Source: Nocardioides anomalus (GTDB taxonomy: Bacteria; Actinomycetota; Actinomycetes; Propionibacteriales; Nocardioidaceae). From it: 64,000 bases of DNA. The position numbers were made by a program, and so were the translations under genes. The stretch covers positions 3,162,001-3,226,000 of the forward strand of contig NZ_CP049257.1 of NCBI RefSeq assembly GCF_011046535.1. Direction: 5' to 3'. Positions 35,702-45,702 of the stretch are shown one piece after another (within the stretch, counting starts at the first letter, position 1; each line of letters starts with the position of its first letter). The notes under the pieces are model-generated. The model was not told the DNA's origin and made no database searches. It worked only from the letters and a program-made list of their open reading frames with translations.

Positions 35702-35721
35702 CATGGCCCACCCGGGCCATG
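35702..35721. terminator. 8-bp perfect inverted repeat, possible terminator or operator
   Basis: CATGGCCC (35702-35709) and GGGCCATG (35714-35721) pair across ACCC. It lies between the methyltransferase stop and the collagen-like gene start, so it may end the first transcript or regulate the secreted operon. Confidence 0.45.
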
Positions 35722-35730
35722 CGCGGTGGC

Positions 35731-36558
35731 TCAGGCGCGGGTCGCGGTGACGAGGAGGTACTCCCACCCCATCGTGCCCTCCCGCAGCGCGTCGTCACCG
35801 AGCGCAGCGAGGGCGGCGTCGAGCTCGGCGGCGCGGTCGGGGGCGTCGGCCAGCCCGCGGTAGCAGGCGATGGTCGGGCCGTAGGTGCGCTTGAAGAAGT
35901 CGCGGAACGCCGCGCCGTCGGCGAACCGCCGGACCGGCAGGGTCTGCCGGCGCGCGTCGACGCCGGTGACCCGGTCGCCGAGCAGCGTGCGGACGTGGCC
36001 CTCGTCGCCCCAGAGCGGCGGGGGCTGGGCGCCGGGGGGCGGCGGGGCGGCGTACGGCTTCATGGTGGCGAACATCCGGCCGATGAAGCCCTCCGGCGTC
36101 CAGCTCAGCAGCCCGAGCCGGCCGCCGGGTCGCAGCACGCGGACGAGCTCGTCGGCGGCCTCCTGGTGGTGCGGGGCGAACATCACGCCGACGCAGGAGA
36201 GGACGGCGTCGAACTCGGCGTCGGCGTACGGCAGGTGCTCGGCGTCGGCGACCTCCCAGCGCAGGGTGGCGCCGGCCGCGGCGGCGGCCTGGCGGCCGGT
36301 CTCGACGAGGTCGGGGGTGAGGTCGCTGGCCACCACGTCGGCGCCGGCCAGGGCGGCCGGGACGGCGGCGTTGCCGGCGCCGGCGGCCACGTCGAGGACG
36401 CGGTCGCCGCGGTGGACGCCGGTGGCTTCGACGAGCGCGGGGCCGAGCGGGGCGATCACCTCGGTGGCCACGGCGGGGTAGTCCCCCATCGCCCACATCG
36501 CGGCGTGCTTGGCCTTGAGGGCGCGGTCGGGATCGGTCTGGGTGCGGGTCTGGGTCAT
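35731..36558 (-). CDS. Class I SAM-dependent methyltransferase
   Basis: 275 residues. SAM-binding motif I VLDVAAGAGNAAVPAALAGA, post-I Asp in DVVASDLTP, motif II-III region AEHLPYADAEFDAVLSCVGV and VRVLRPGGRLGLLSW, all of the Methyltransf_11/25 type. The substrate is unknown; a small molecule such as a quinone, lipid or natural-product intermediate is typical. The ATG gives the usual short N-terminus (DPDRALKAKHAAMWAMGDYP). It lies 77 bases downstream of the hydrolase-LuxR gene on the same strand, so it may be that regulator's target. Confidence 0.85.
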   Translation of the reverse strand: MTQTRTQTDPDRALKAKHAAMWAMGDYPAVATEVIAPLGPALVEATGVHRGDRVLDVAAGAGNAAVPAALAGADVVASDLTPDLVETGRQAAAAAGATLRWEVADAEHLPYADAEFDAVLSCVGVMFAPHHQEAADELVRVLRPGGRLGLLSWTPEGFIGRMFATMKPYAAPPPPGAQPPPLWGDEGHVRTLLGDRVTGVDARRQTLPVRRFADGAAFRDFFKRTYGPTIACYRGLADAPDRAAELDAALAALGDDALREGTMGWEYLLVTATRA

Positions 36559-36635
36559 GCCGACGATCCTGGGAGCGGCGGGGCCCCGGCCGCCTCGGCG
36601 CGGCCACCCATCCTGGGCGGGCGCGGCGGGCCCGG

Positions 36636-37688
36636 CTACGTACGCGCCAGGGCGGCCGCCGCGGCCGCGCGCGCGGACGGGCCGTGCAGGCCGAGCTTGG
36701 TGTAGGCGTTCTGCAGGTGCCGCTCGACGGTGCGGACGCTGAGGACCAGCGCGGCCGCGATCTCCTCGTTGGAGCGCCCCTCGGCGACCAGGGCCACCAC
36801 CTCGCGCTCCCGGGCCGAGAGGCCGTCGGCGACCGGGGCCGGGGCGCCGTCGGGCGCCATGAAGCGACGCACCTCCTCGACCATGACCGACCAGGCGGGC
36901 TCGTCGCCGAGGAGGATGTGGTTGTCGCTGTCCAGAGGGACCAACCGGGCGCCGGCGATGCGGGTGGCCAGCAGCCGGCCGCCGCTGAAGTCGTTCATCT
37001 GGTCGCGCAGCGAGTGGAGCACGAGCGTCGGCACGTCGAGCTCGTCCAGCAGGTCGACGCAGTCCGCCCGGGAGCGCTCGACGAGGGCGGTCGCGGCGGT
37101 CGTGGCCGACGCGGCGACCCGCTGGAGCTCGTCCAGCCAGCGTATCTGCTCCTCGGTGGCGCCGGGGATCATCATCGAGGTGAACACGCGGCGGAAGTGG
37201 TGCTGCGGCCGGCCCCAGCCGACGCGGATCATCGCCGCGAACGCCGCCAGCTCCTCGCTGTCCGGCAGGGTGCCCACGCCGGCGTAGCTGCCGTAGAACA
37301 GCAGCCGGGTGACCCGCTCGGGGTGGCGGTGGGCGTAGGCGATGGCGGGCGGCCCGCCCTGGGCCATGCCCATCAGCGCGAACCGCTCGAAACCCATGTG
37401 GTCGGCGACCGCGGTCAGGTCGCCGACTCGCGGCTCGAGGCCGTGGTCGGTGACGTCCCAGTCGGACAGGCCGTAGCCGCGCTCGTCGTAGCGGACGATG
37501 GTGACGAAGCGGCCGAGATCGTGCAGGAAGTGCTGCCAGACCGGGCTCTCCCAGTCGTGCTGGAGGTGGCTGAGCCAGCAGGTCGACACCAGCAGCGGCG
37601 GCCCCGTGCCCGACACCGCGTAGGCGATGCGGACGCCGTCCGGTGCCTCGCAGAACCGGATCTCCTGGGCCGGGCCCGAGGCGGACAT
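36636..37688 (-). CDS. Alpha/beta-hydrolase-fold sensor fused to LuxR HTH; nucleophile Ser replaced by Ala
   Basis: 350 residues. Residues 1-275 are an alpha/beta hydrolase fold (oxyanion-region strand [29 protein letters not shown]). At the nucleophile elbow the usual G-x-S-x-G reads GMAQG, with Ala109 in place of Ser. The Asp (HSLRDQMND) and His (LDSDNHILL) positions remain. Residues about 287-345 are a LuxR/GerE helix-turn-helix ([35 protein letters not shown]). The likely role is a ligand-sensing transcription factor without hydrolase activity. The ATG follows a TAGCCT box by six bases. Targets are unknown; the adjacent methyltransferase is a candidate. Confidence 0.85.
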   Translation of the reverse strand: MSASGPAQEIRFCEAPDGVRIAYAVSGTGPPLLVSTCWLSHLQHDWESPVWQHFLHDLGRFVTIVRYDERGYGLSDWDVTDHGLEPRVGDLTAVADHMGFERFALMGMAQGGPPAIAYAHRHPERVTRLLFYGSYAGVGTLPDSEELAAFAAMIRVGWGRPQHHFRRVFTSMMIPGATEEQIRWLDELQRVAASATTAATALVERSRADCVDLLDELDVPTLVLHSLRDQMNDFSGGRLLATRIAGARLVPLDSDNHILLGDEPAWSVMVEEVRRFMAPDGAPAPVADGLSAREREVVALVAEGRSNEEIAAALVLSVRTVERHLQNAYTKLGLHGPSARAAAAAALART

Positions 37689-37694
37689 CCTCCG

Positions 37695-37700
37695 AGGCTA
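37695..37700 (-). promoter_or_regulatory. Predicted leaderless -10 box of the hydrolase-LuxR gene
   Basis: TAGCCT on the minus strand, six bases before the ATG at 37688. Confidence 0.55.
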
Positions 37701-37736
37701 GGTCCGCAGGGGAGAACGAGGAATGGCCCGGACGGG

Positions 37737-39136
37737 TCAGGCGCGGAAGTGGTGCAGCCGCCGCGCGGCCTCGGCCACCGAGCCGGACATGCTCGGGTAG
37801 ACCGTGAAGGCCTGGGCCAGCTGGTCGGCGGTCATCGACTCGGCCACGGCCAGCGCGACCGGGTGGATCAGCTCGCTGGCGCGCGGGGCCACCACGACGC
37901 CGCCCACGACGATGCCGGTGCCCGGGCGGCACAACAGCTTGACGAAGCCGTCGTGCACGCCCTGCATCTTGGCGCGCGGGTTGCCCGAGAGCGGGAGCGT
38001 GACGACCTCGGCCTGCATCTCGCCGTCGTCCACGGCCTGCTGGGACCAGCCGACGGTGGCGATCTCGGGGTCGGTGAAGACGTTGGAGGAGACCTTCTTC
38101 AGGTCCAGGGGGTGCACGGTGTCGCCGAGCAGGTGCCACATCGCGATCCGGCCCTGCATGGCGGCCACCGAGGCCAGCATCAGCACGCCGGTGCAGTCGC
38201 CGGCGGCGTAGATCCCCTTGGCCGACGTGCGGCTGACCCGGTCGACGTTGACGAAGCCGCCGTCCTTGAGGTGGACGCCGGCCTCCTCCAGGCCCATGTC
38301 CTGGGTGTTCGGCACCGATCCCAGCGCCAGGATGCAGTGCGAGCCCTGCACCGTGCGGCCGTCGGTCAGCGCGACGGTGACGACGTCGCCGTCGCGGGTC
38401 ACCGACTCCATGCGCGAGCGCGAGAGCACGTTCATGCCGCGCCGGCGCAGCACGTCCTCGAGCACGCCGGCCGCGTCGGCGTCCTCGCCGGGCAGCACCC
38501 GGTCGCGACTGGAGACGAGGGTGACGGGCACGCCGAGGTTGAGGTACGCCGAGGCGAACTCCGCCCCGGTCACCCCCGAGCCGACCACCACCAGCTCCGT
38601 GGGCACCTCGGTCAGGTCGTAGACCTGCTCCCAGGTCAGGATCCGCTCGCCGTCCGGCTGGGCGGTGGGCAGCGTGCGGGGCGCGGCGCCGGTGGCCAGG
38701 AGCACGGCGTCGGCGCGCACGATCTCCTCGCGCCCGCCGGGCCGCTCGACGACCACCGTGTCCGGGCCGGACAGCCCGCCGCGGCCCTGGAGGATCGTCA
38801 CGCCGTCGCGCTCGAGGCGCGCCTTGATGTCGTGCGACTGGTCGGCGGCCAGCGCCTTGACCCGGGCGTTGACCTGGCCCAGGTCGACCCGGATCGAGGT
38901 GGCCTCGTCGCCCTGGTGGTCCTCGAAGACCACCCCGAGCTCGCGCGCGCCCGACAGCTCGCTCATCACCTCGGCGGTGGCGATGAGCGTCTTGCTGGGC
39001 ACGCAGTCGGTGAGCACCGCCGACCCGCCGATGCCGTCGCTGTCGACCAGGGTCACCTCGGCGCCGAGCTGGGCCGCGACGTGCGCGGCCTCGTAGCCGC
39101 CGGGGCCACCGCCGATGATGACGACGTGGTCGGGCA

Positions 39137-39137
<1 letters not shown>
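37737..39137 (-). CDS. lpdA: NAD(P)H-quinone reductase LpdA (flavoprotein disulfide reductase family)
   Basis: 466 residues, FAD- and NAD(P)-binding. N-terminal VVIIGGGPGGYEAAHVAAQLG, then GIGGSAVLTDCVPSKTLIAT, where the first redox Cys of the usual C-x4-C is replaced by Ala, as in M. tuberculosis LpdA (Rv3303c). Further motifs: VVVGSGVTGAEFASAYLNLG (NAD fold), GIYAAGDCTGVLMLASVA, and a C-terminal dimer domain with VYPSMSGSVAEAARRL where lipoamide dehydrogenases have HPTLSE. It therefore cannot be a disulfide reductase and is expected to reduce quinones. Its ATG shares one base with the stop of the upstream lpd (TGATG), so the two paralogues form an operon. Confidence 0.9.
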
Positions 39138-40552
<1,415 letters not shown>

Positions 40553-40558
40553 AACGCC

Positions 40559-40564
40559 AGCCTA
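40559..40564 (-). promoter_or_regulatory. Predicted leaderless -10 box of lpd
   Basis: TAGGCT on the minus strand, six bases before the GTG at 40552. Confidence 0.55.
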
Positions 40565-40606
40565 GTGGCGAGCCTTCCTGTGACGTCCCGCACCCGGAGG
40601 GGCCAC

Positions 40607-40612
40607 TACCCT
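40607..40612 (+). promoter_or_regulatory. Predicted leaderless -10 box of the GGCT-like gene
   Basis: TACCCT followed by six bases and GTG 40619. Confidence 0.5.
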
Positions 40613-40618
40613 GCTCCG

Positions 40619-41071
40619 GTGACGTTGTACGCCGCCTACGGGACCAACCTGGATCCCGCGCGCATGGGCGAGCGCTGCCCGCACTCGCCGATGTCCACCA
40701 CCGGCTGGGTGACCGGGTGGCGGCTGACCTTCGGCGGCGAGGACCTGGGCTGGGACGGCGCCCTCTCCACGATCGTCGAGGACCCCATCGACCAGGTCTT
40801 CGTGGCCGTCTACGACGTCACCAAGGAGGACGAGGCCAACCTCGACGGCTGGGAGGCCGCGGACTCCGGGCTCTACCACAAGCTCAAGGTGCGGGTGGCC
40901 ACGCTGACCGGCGAGGTCGTGGCCTGGACCTACGTGCTCGACGCCTACGAGGGCGGGCTCCCCTCCGCGTCGTACCTCGGGGTGCTGGCCGACGCCGCCG
41001 AGGCCGCCGACGCCCCGGCCGACTACGTGGCCCGGCTCCGCGCCCGGCCCTGCCGCTCGACCGGCCTCTGA
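40619..41071 (+). CDS. Gamma-glutamylcyclotransferase-like protein (Rv3304 type)
   Basis: 150 residues with the GGCT/AIG2 fold. YAAYGTNLDPARMGERCP carries the Y-G-x-N substrate loop; the catalytic Glu is expected in NLDGWEAADSGLYHKLKV (Glu in L-D-x-x-E). Other strands are WRLTFGGEDLGWDG and VFVAVYDV. Family members release 5-oxoproline from gamma-glutamyl compounds; the actual substrate here is unknown. It is divergent from lpd, as Rv3304 is from lpdA in M. tuberculosis. The GTG start has a -10 box six bases upstream. Confidence 0.78.
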   Translation: MTLYAAYGTNLDPARMGERCPHSPMSTTGWVTGWRLTFGGEDLGWDGALSTIVEDPIDQVFVAVYDVTKEDEANLDGWEAADSGLYHKLKVRVATLTGEVVAWTYVLDAYEGGLPSASYLGVLADAAEAADAPADYVARLRARPCRSTGL

Positions 41072-41085
41072 ACCCGCCGCACCAC

Positions 41086-41091
41086 TAGGGT
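41086..41091 (+). promoter_or_regulatory. Predicted leaderless -10 box of the PNP gene
   Basis: TAGGGT followed by seven bases and GTG 41099. Confidence 0.6.
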
Positions 41092-41098
41092 CTGCCGG

Positions 41099-41899
41099 GT
41101 GACGGAGGAATCCCCCTACGACCTGGCCCGGCGCGCCGCCGAGGCCCTGGCCGAGAAGACCGGCGTCGAGCAGCACGACGTGGCCCTCGTGCTCGGCTCG
41201 GGCTGGCTGCCCGCGGCCGACATGCTCGGCGAGACGGTGGCCGAGGTCGCCACCACCGACCTGCCCGGGTTCAGCGCAGCCGCCGTGGCCGGGCACTCCG
41301 GCCGGATCCGCTCGGTCCGCGTCGGCGACCTGCGGGCGCTGGTCTTCCTCAGCCGCACCCACTACTACGAGGGCAAGGGCGTCGAGGCGGTCGTGCACGG
41401 CGTCCGCACGGCCGGCCGGGCGGGCTGCCGCACCATCGTGCTCACCAACGGCTGCGGCGGGCTCAAGGAGAGCTGGTCGCCCGGCACCCCGGTGCTCATC
41501 AGCGACCACATCAACCTCACCGGCCGCTCCCCCATCGTGGGGGCGACGTTCGTCGACCTGACCGACCTCTACAGCGCCCGCCTGCGCGAAAAGTGCCGAC
41601 AGATCGACCCGACGCTGGACGAAGGCGTCTACGTGCAGTTTCCTGGGCCTCACTACGAGACTCCAGCGGAGGTGCGCATGGCCGGCGTGATGGGTGGACA
41701 CCTGGTCGGGATGAGCACGACCTTGGAGGCGATCGCGGCCCGCGAGGCCGGCATGGAGGTGCTGGGCATCAGCCTGGTCACCAACCTGGCCGCCGGCATC
41801 AGCGGGCAGCCGCTCGACCACGAAGAGGTCCTGGCGGCCGGCCGGTCGGCAGCGCAGCGCATGGGCGCGCTGCTCTCACAGGTGGTGCCACAGTTGTGA
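41099..41899 (+). CDS. deoD: Purine nucleoside phosphorylase (trimeric class)
   Basis: Phosphorolysis of (deoxy)guanosine and inosine to base and (deoxy)ribose-1-phosphate; 266 residues. Motifs: VALVLGSGWLPAADML (phosphate loop), VAGHSGRIRSV (His), LSRTHYYEGK, IVLTNGCGGLKESW, FPGPHYETPAEVRMAGVMGG, and VGMSTTLEAIAAREAGMEVL with GISLVTNLAAG (base-binding Asn). The usual TNAAGG is TNGCGG here. GTG start. It overlaps the following tetR as GTGA. Works in salvage with DeoA, Add and the phosphosugar mutase elsewhere in the window. Confidence 0.95.
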   Translation: MTEESPYDLARRAAEALAEKTGVEQHDVALVLGSGWLPAADMLGETVAEVATTDLPGFSAAAVAGHSGRIRSVRVGDLRALVFLSRTHYYEGKGVEAVVHGVRTAGRAGCRTIVLTNGCGGLKESWSPGTPVLISDHINLTGRSPIVGATFVDLTDLYSARLREKCRQIDPTLDEGVYVQFPGPHYETPAEVRMAGVMGGHLVGMSTTLEAIAAREAGMEVLGISLVTNLAAGISGQPLDHEEVLAAGRSAAQRMGALLSQVVPQL

Positions 41900-42519
41900 A
41901 CGACACCCGGCAGCGCCTCCTGGACGCCGCCACCCGCGTCCTCGCGGAGCAGGGCGTCGAGAACGCCTCGCTCCTCGAGATCGCCCGACGCGCCGACCAG
42001 CGCAACCGCGGTGCCGTCCACTACCACTTCGGCAGCCGCGAGGGGCTCGTCGTCGCGGTCCTCGAGCAGTACGCCGACTACCTCGCCCAGCGTGAGGGCG
42101 AGATGCTCAACGCCGCCCGCGAGCGGCCCGACGACGACCTGGCCTCCGCCATCGCCGCGATCGTCCGCCCCTGCGTCCAGCTCGCTGAGGAAGGCTGGCG
42201 CGGCGCCTGCTACCTGCAGGTCGTCGCCGAGCTGGTCGAGGTCCCCCTCGCCTCCATGGACCCGGAGGTCGCGGCCATGCTGACCAAGACCGGCGGCGAG
42301 CCGGTCTTCGCGCTCATCCACGAGCGGATGCCTCCGATGTCCGACGACCTGCGCGTCGAACGGGTCTCCCTGCTCACCCTCTTCGTCCTGCGCTCGATCG
42401 CCGACCGCGCCAGGGCCGCCGACCGCGCCAACGGCCGGCCCCAGCTCGACACCGAGACGTTCACCGGCAACCTCATCGCCATGAGCACGGCCATGCTGAC
42501 GGCGCCCACGGAGGTCTAG
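41896..42519 (+). CDS. TetR-family regulator
   Basis: 207 residues. N-terminal HTH: TRQRLLDAATRVLAEQGVEN, then EIARRADQRNRGAVHYHFGSREGLVVAVL. The C-terminal domain (TetR_C-like, with EEGWRGACYLQVVAELVEVP) suggests a small hydrophobic ligand, but none can be named. The GTG start overlaps the nucleoside phosphorylase stop as GTGA, so it is probably transcribed from the deoD promoter. No operator can be assigned. The next gene (NAD-dependent epimerase) has its own promoter 16 bases downstream. Confidence 0.88.
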   Translation: MNDTRQRLLDAATRVLAEQGVENASLLEIARRADQRNRGAVHYHFGSREGLVVAVLEQYADYLAQREGEMLNAARERPDDDLASAIAAIVRPCVQLAEEGWRGACYLQVVAELVEVPLASMDPEVAAMLTKTGGEPVFALIHERMPPMSDDLRVERVSLLTLFVLRSIADRARAADRANGRPQLDTETFTGNLIAMSTAMLTAPTEV

Positions 42520-42534
42520 CGCCGCGCCGGCCGA

Positions 42535-42540
42535 TACCTT
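42535..42540 (+). promoter_or_regulatory. Predicted leaderless -10 box of the epimerase gene
   Basis: TACCTT followed by six bases and GTG 42547. Confidence 0.5.
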
Positions 42541-42546
42541 CAGTCC

Positions 42547-43359
42547 GTGCGAGTCCTCCTCACCGGCGCGGCCGGCAGCATCGGCCGGGTCCTGACGCTC
42601 GGGCTGACCGACCGCGGGCACGAGGTGGTCGGTCTCGACCGCGTCCCGCCGCCCGAGGGCCTCGACGGCCGGTGGCACACGGCGGACTGCGCGGACCCGG
42701 ACGCGGTGGCCGACGTCTTCGCCGCCGAGACCTCGCTGGACGCCGTGGTGCACATGGCCGGCCACCCGGGCGAGGCGTCCTTGCCGGACTCGCTGACCAG
42801 CCACGTGGTCACGACGGCGGCGCTGCTGGACGCGATGGTCGAGCACGGGGTGGCGCGCATCGTCTACGGCGGGTCCAACCACGCGGTCGGCCACACGCCG
42901 CGCGCGGGCCTGCCGGACGGCCTGCTGACGACGGCGACCCGGCCGCGGCCGGACACGTTCTACGGGGTGGCCAAGGTGGCGGCGGAGGCCCTGCTCAGCC
43001 TGTACGCCGACCGGCACGGCGTGGACGCGGTCTCCTGCCGGATCGGCTCGTTCCTGCCCGAGCCGCAGACGGTGCGCAACCTGGCCACCTGGCTCTCGCC
43101 CGACGACTGCGTGCGGATGGTGGAGGCGGCGCTGACGACGCCGGCGCCGGGCTTCGCGGTGCTCTACGGCATCTCGGCCAACACGCGCGCGTGGTGGGAC
43201 CTCGAGCCGGGCCGGGCGCTGGGCTACGAGCCTCAGGACGACGCCGAGCGCTGGGCCGACCGGCTGGAGCCGCGCGCGGACGACGAGGCCGAGAACGCGC
43301 GGGTCGGGGGGCCGTACGCCATGACCGAGATCGTCCGGCCGGCGTTCGACCGCTCTTGA
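42547..43359 (+). CDS. NAD-dependent epimerase/dehydratase-family protein, uronate dehydrogenase-like
   Basis: 270 residues, extended short-chain dehydrogenase. VLLTGAAGSIGRVLTLGL is the NAD-binding G-x-x-G-x-x-G; DAVVHMAGHPGEAS, IVYGGSNHAVGHTPR, then the catalytic Y-x-x-x-K in FYGVAKVAAEALL. The short length and sequences such as SCRIGSFLPEPQTVRNLATW and CVRMVEAAL resemble uronate dehydrogenases, which oxidise glucuronate or galacturonate; function is inferred only from family. GTG start with a -10 box six bases upstream. Its stop codon lies inside the -35 element of the merR promoter. Confidence 0.82.
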   Translation: MRVLLTGAAGSIGRVLTLGLTDRGHEVVGLDRVPPPEGLDGRWHTADCADPDAVADVFAAETSLDAVVHMAGHPGEASLPDSLTSHVVTTAALLDAMVEHGVARIVYGGSNHAVGHTPRAGLPDGLLTTATRPRPDTFYGVAKVAAEALLSLYADRHGVDAVSCRIGSFLPEPQTVRNLATWLSPDDCVRMVEAALTTPAPGFAVLYGISANTRAWWDLEPGRALGYEPQDDAERWADRLEPRADDEAENARVGGPYAMTEIVRPAFDRS

Positions 43360-43386
43360 CCTGGAGCGCACTCCAGCCCTGAAACT
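43356..43386 (+). promoter_or_regulatory. merR promoter with 19-bp spacer and palindromic operator
   Basis: -35 TTGACC (43356-43361), a 19-base spacer containing CTGGAGCGCACTCCAG (43361-43376, 6-bp arms), and -10 GAAACT (43381-43386), six bases before GTG 43393. The long spacer with a central dyad is the hallmark of MerR-regulated promoters. Confidence 0.8.
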
Positions 43387-43392
43387 GTCCTG

Positions 43393-43776
43393 GTGCTGAT
43401 CGGACTCTCCATCGCCGAGGCCGCCGCCGAGACGGGGCTGACCGCGGACACGCTGCGCTACTACGAGCGCGACGGGCTGATGCTGCGGGCGGTGCCACGC
43501 GCGCCGTCGGGCCACCGGGCCTACGCCGACTCCGACATCGACTGGATCCACCTCATCACCAAGCTGCGCTCGACCGGCATGCCGATCCGCGACGTGCGGC
43601 GCTACGCCGAGCTGGTCCGCGCGGGCAGCGGCAACGAGGAGGAGCGCCTCGAGCTGCTGCGCGCCCACCGGCGGGTCGTGCTGGCCCGCCTGGCCGAGGT
43701 CCAGGACCACCTGGGCGCCATCGACCACAAGATCGGGATCTACGAGAGCCGGACGGCCGGCGAGCCGGCCGCCTGA
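43393..43776 (+). CDS. MerR-family transcriptional regulator
   Basis: 127 residues. N-terminal winged HTH: IGLSIAEAAAETGLTADTLR then YYERDGLMLRAVPRAPSGHR; a short dimerisation helix (EERLELLRAHRRVVLARLAEV) and a C-terminal tail without Cys, so it is not a metal or thiol-Cys sensor. Members of this group often control the adjacent aldo-keto reductase or oxidoreductase. Identical-class operators precede both merR and the aldo-keto reductase, so autoregulation with activation of the neighbour is expected. GTG start on a leaderless transcript. Confidence 0.92.
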   Translation: MLIGLSIAEAAAETGLTADTLRYYERDGLMLRAVPRAPSGHRAYADSDIDWIHLITKLRSTGMPIRDVRRYAELVRAGSGNEEERLELLRAHRRVVLARLAEVQDHLGAIDHKIGIYESRTAGEPAA

Positions 43777-43786
43777 GTGCCGTGAC

Positions 43787-43817
43787 TTGACCTGGAGCGC
43801 GCTCCAGGGCGTTCAGT
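43787..43817 (+). promoter_or_regulatory. MerR-controlled promoter of the aldo-keto reductase
   Basis: -35 TTGACC (43787-43792), a 19-base spacer with the perfect palindrome CTGGAGCGCGCTCCAG (43792-43807), and -10 TTCAGT (43812-43817), seven bases before ATG 43825. It differs from the merR operator by one base in the centre. Confidence 0.82.
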
Positions 43818-43824
43818 GGTGGGC

Positions 43825-44811
43825 ATGGACACACGCACCCTCGGCACCACCTCCGCCCTCGACGTACCTGAGCTCGGCCTCGGCTGCATGGGGATGTCGG
43901 AGTTCTACGGCACCTCCGACGAGCAGACCGCCGTCGAGACCATCCACCGCGCCCTCGACCTGGGCGTCACCTTCCTCGACACCGCCGACATGTACGGCCC
44001 CTTCACCAACGAGCAGCTCGTCGGCCGCGCAATCGCCGGGCGCCGCGACGAGGTGCAGCTGGCCACCAAGTTCGGCAACGAGCGCAACCCCGACGGCTCC
44101 TGGGTGCGCATCAACGGCACCCCGGAGTACGTCGCGAAGGCCTGCGACGCCTCCCTCCAGCGGCTCGGCGTCGACCACATCGACCTCTACTACCAGCACC
44201 GCGTCGACAAGACCGTCCCCATCGAGGAGACCGTCGGTGCCATGAAGGAGCTCGTCGAGGCCGGCAAGGTCCGCCACCTCGGCCTCTCCGAGGCGGCCGC
44301 GGACACCGTCCGCCGCGCGCACGCCGTGCACCCGATCACCGCGCTGCAGTCGGAGTACTCGCTCTTCACCCGCGACCTCGAGGACGAGGTGCTCCCCACC
44401 CTGCGCGAGCTCGGCATCGGCCTGGTGCCCTACTCCCCGCTCGGCCGCGGCATCCTCACCGGCGCCGTGACCCGCGAGTCGCTGGCGGGCGACGACTCCC
44501 GCGCCGCCGGCTACTTCCCGCGCTTCCGCGGCGACGCCCTCGACGCCAACCTGGCCCTGGTCGACCAGGTCAAGCGGCTGGCCGAGGAGCACGGCTGCAC
44601 CCCCGGCCAGCTGGCGCTGGCCTGGGTCCTGGCCCAGGGCGAGGACGTGGTGCCGATCCCGGGGACCAAGCGCGTGCGCTACCTCGAGGAGAACCTCGGC
44701 GCCACCGAGGTCGAGCTCTCCGACGCCGACCTGCAGGCCCTCGAGGACGCCGTCCCGCGCGACGCCGTCGTCGGGGACCGCTACGCCGACATGAGCACCG
44801 TCGAGGCCTGA
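43825..44811 (+). CDS. Aldo-keto reductase
   Basis: NADPH-dependent carbonyl reductase of the AKR superfamily, 328 residues. Catalytic tetrad: Asp in [11 protein letters not shown], Tyr of that motif, Lys in [11 protein letters not shown], His in [17 protein letters not shown]-binding end: [26 protein letters not shown]-type start is present as [16 protein letters not shown] 43825 is chosen over GTG 43816/43819 because it lies seven bases after the MerR-type -10 box; the GTGs overlap or touch that box. It is probably induced through the upstream MerR protein, perhaps in response to reactive aldehydes or quinones. Confidence 0.93.
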   Translation: MDTRTLGTTSALDVPELGLGCMGMSEFYGTSDEQTAVETIHRALDLGVTFLDTADMYGPFTNEQLVGRAIAGRRDEVQLATKFGNERNPDGSWVRINGTPEYVAKACDASLQRLGVDHIDLYYQHRVDKTVPIEETVGAMKELVEAGKVRHLGLSEAAADTVRRAHAVHPITALQSEYSLFTRDLEDEVLPTLRELGIGLVPYSPLGRGILTGAVTRESLAGDDSRAAGYFPRFRGDALDANLALVDQVKRLAEEHGCTPGQLALAWVLAQGEDVVPIPGTKRVRYLEENLGATEVELSDADLQALEDAVPRDAVVGDRYADMSTVEA

Positions 44812-44813
44812 GC

Positions 44814-45638
44814 TCAGCCCACGGCGCCGGTCGCGAGGGTGCCGGCCTCGACCCGGGCCACCACCCGCAGCACCCGGGCGATCGGGATCGCGTAGCCGTC
44901 GACGGTGACGCTGGTGCTGCCGCTGGACGCGGCGACGCTCATCCCCACCACGTCTCCGGCGGCGTCCAGCAGGGCCCCGCCGCTGTCGCCGGGCACCACG
45001 TCGGAGGTGACCTCGACCAGGTTGCGCAACGGCTTCTCCTGACCGGTGAGGTCGTCGCGCACCGGGATCGAGGTCCGCGGATGCGTGACGGTGCCGGGCG
45101 CCGCGGTGAGGCCACCCCCGTCGCCGCCCGCGTCGCCGACGGCGGTCACGGCGTCGCCGGCGCTGACGCCCGAGGCGTCCGTGGTCACGGTCGCGAGACC
45201 GCCGGCGTCCTCCAGCCGCAGCACCGCGACGTCCCTGGTCGCGTCGAGGCCGAGCACGTCCGCGTCGTACGTCGCGCCCGTCGTCGGCACGGTCACGGTG
45301 ATGGACGTGGCCCCCTCGACCACGTGGTGGTTGGTCACCACCAGGCCGTCGTCGGAGAGGACCATGCCGGTGCCGGCCGCCTCGCCCTCGCCGTACCCGA
45401 GGACGGTGGAGATCTGCACGACTCCGCTCGACTGCGTGGCCGTCGCGTCGCCGGTGTCCAGGGCGGCGTACGACGTGGTCCGCGCCGGAGCCGGGAAGCC
45501 CCAGCCGGGCGGCGGGTAGCCGCGCCAGTCGGCCAGGCCGACCGACGCCGAGGCGGGTGCGCCGACGGCGGCGACGGTGAGGGGCAGGACGAGCGCGGCC
45601 GCGGCGGCGCTGCGGGTCAGGCGGCGGGAGGTCTTCAT
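44814..45638 (-). CDS. Secreted trypsin-like serine protease (S1C, HtrA-like without PDZ)
   Basis: 274 residues. Signal peptide SAAAAALVLPLTVAAVGAPA with cleavage near SAS. The chymotrypsin-fold core has a full triad: His105 in VVTNHHVVEG, Asp136 in ATRDVAVLRL, Ser219 in VVPGDSGGALLD. No PDZ domain and no membrane anchor, so it is a free extracellular or periplasm-equivalent protease. A Gly/Asp-rich loop (GDAGGDGGGLTAAPG) interrupts strands before the active Ser. ATG start. Convergent with the aldo-keto reductase; head-to-tail with the HEAT-repeat gene, 64 bases away. Confidence 0.9.
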   Translation of the reverse strand: MKTSRRLTRSAAAAALVLPLTVAAVGAPASASVGLADWRGYPPPGWGFPAPARTTSYAALDTGDATATQSSGVVQISTVLGYGEGEAAGTGMVLSDDGLVVTNHHVVEGATSITVTVPTTGATYDADVLGLDATRDVAVLRLEDAGGLATVTTDASGVSAGDAVTAVGDAGGDGGGLTAAPGTVTHPRTSIPVRDDLTGQEKPLRNLVEVTSDVVPGDSGGALLDAAGDVVGMSVAASSGSTSVTVDGYAIPIARVLRVVARVEAGTLATGAVG

Positions 45639-45702
45639 GCCCCGACGGTGCGCGCGGGGACTGTGCGCCGGCTGTGTCCTCGCGGTGCGGCCGGCTTGGA
45701 CC

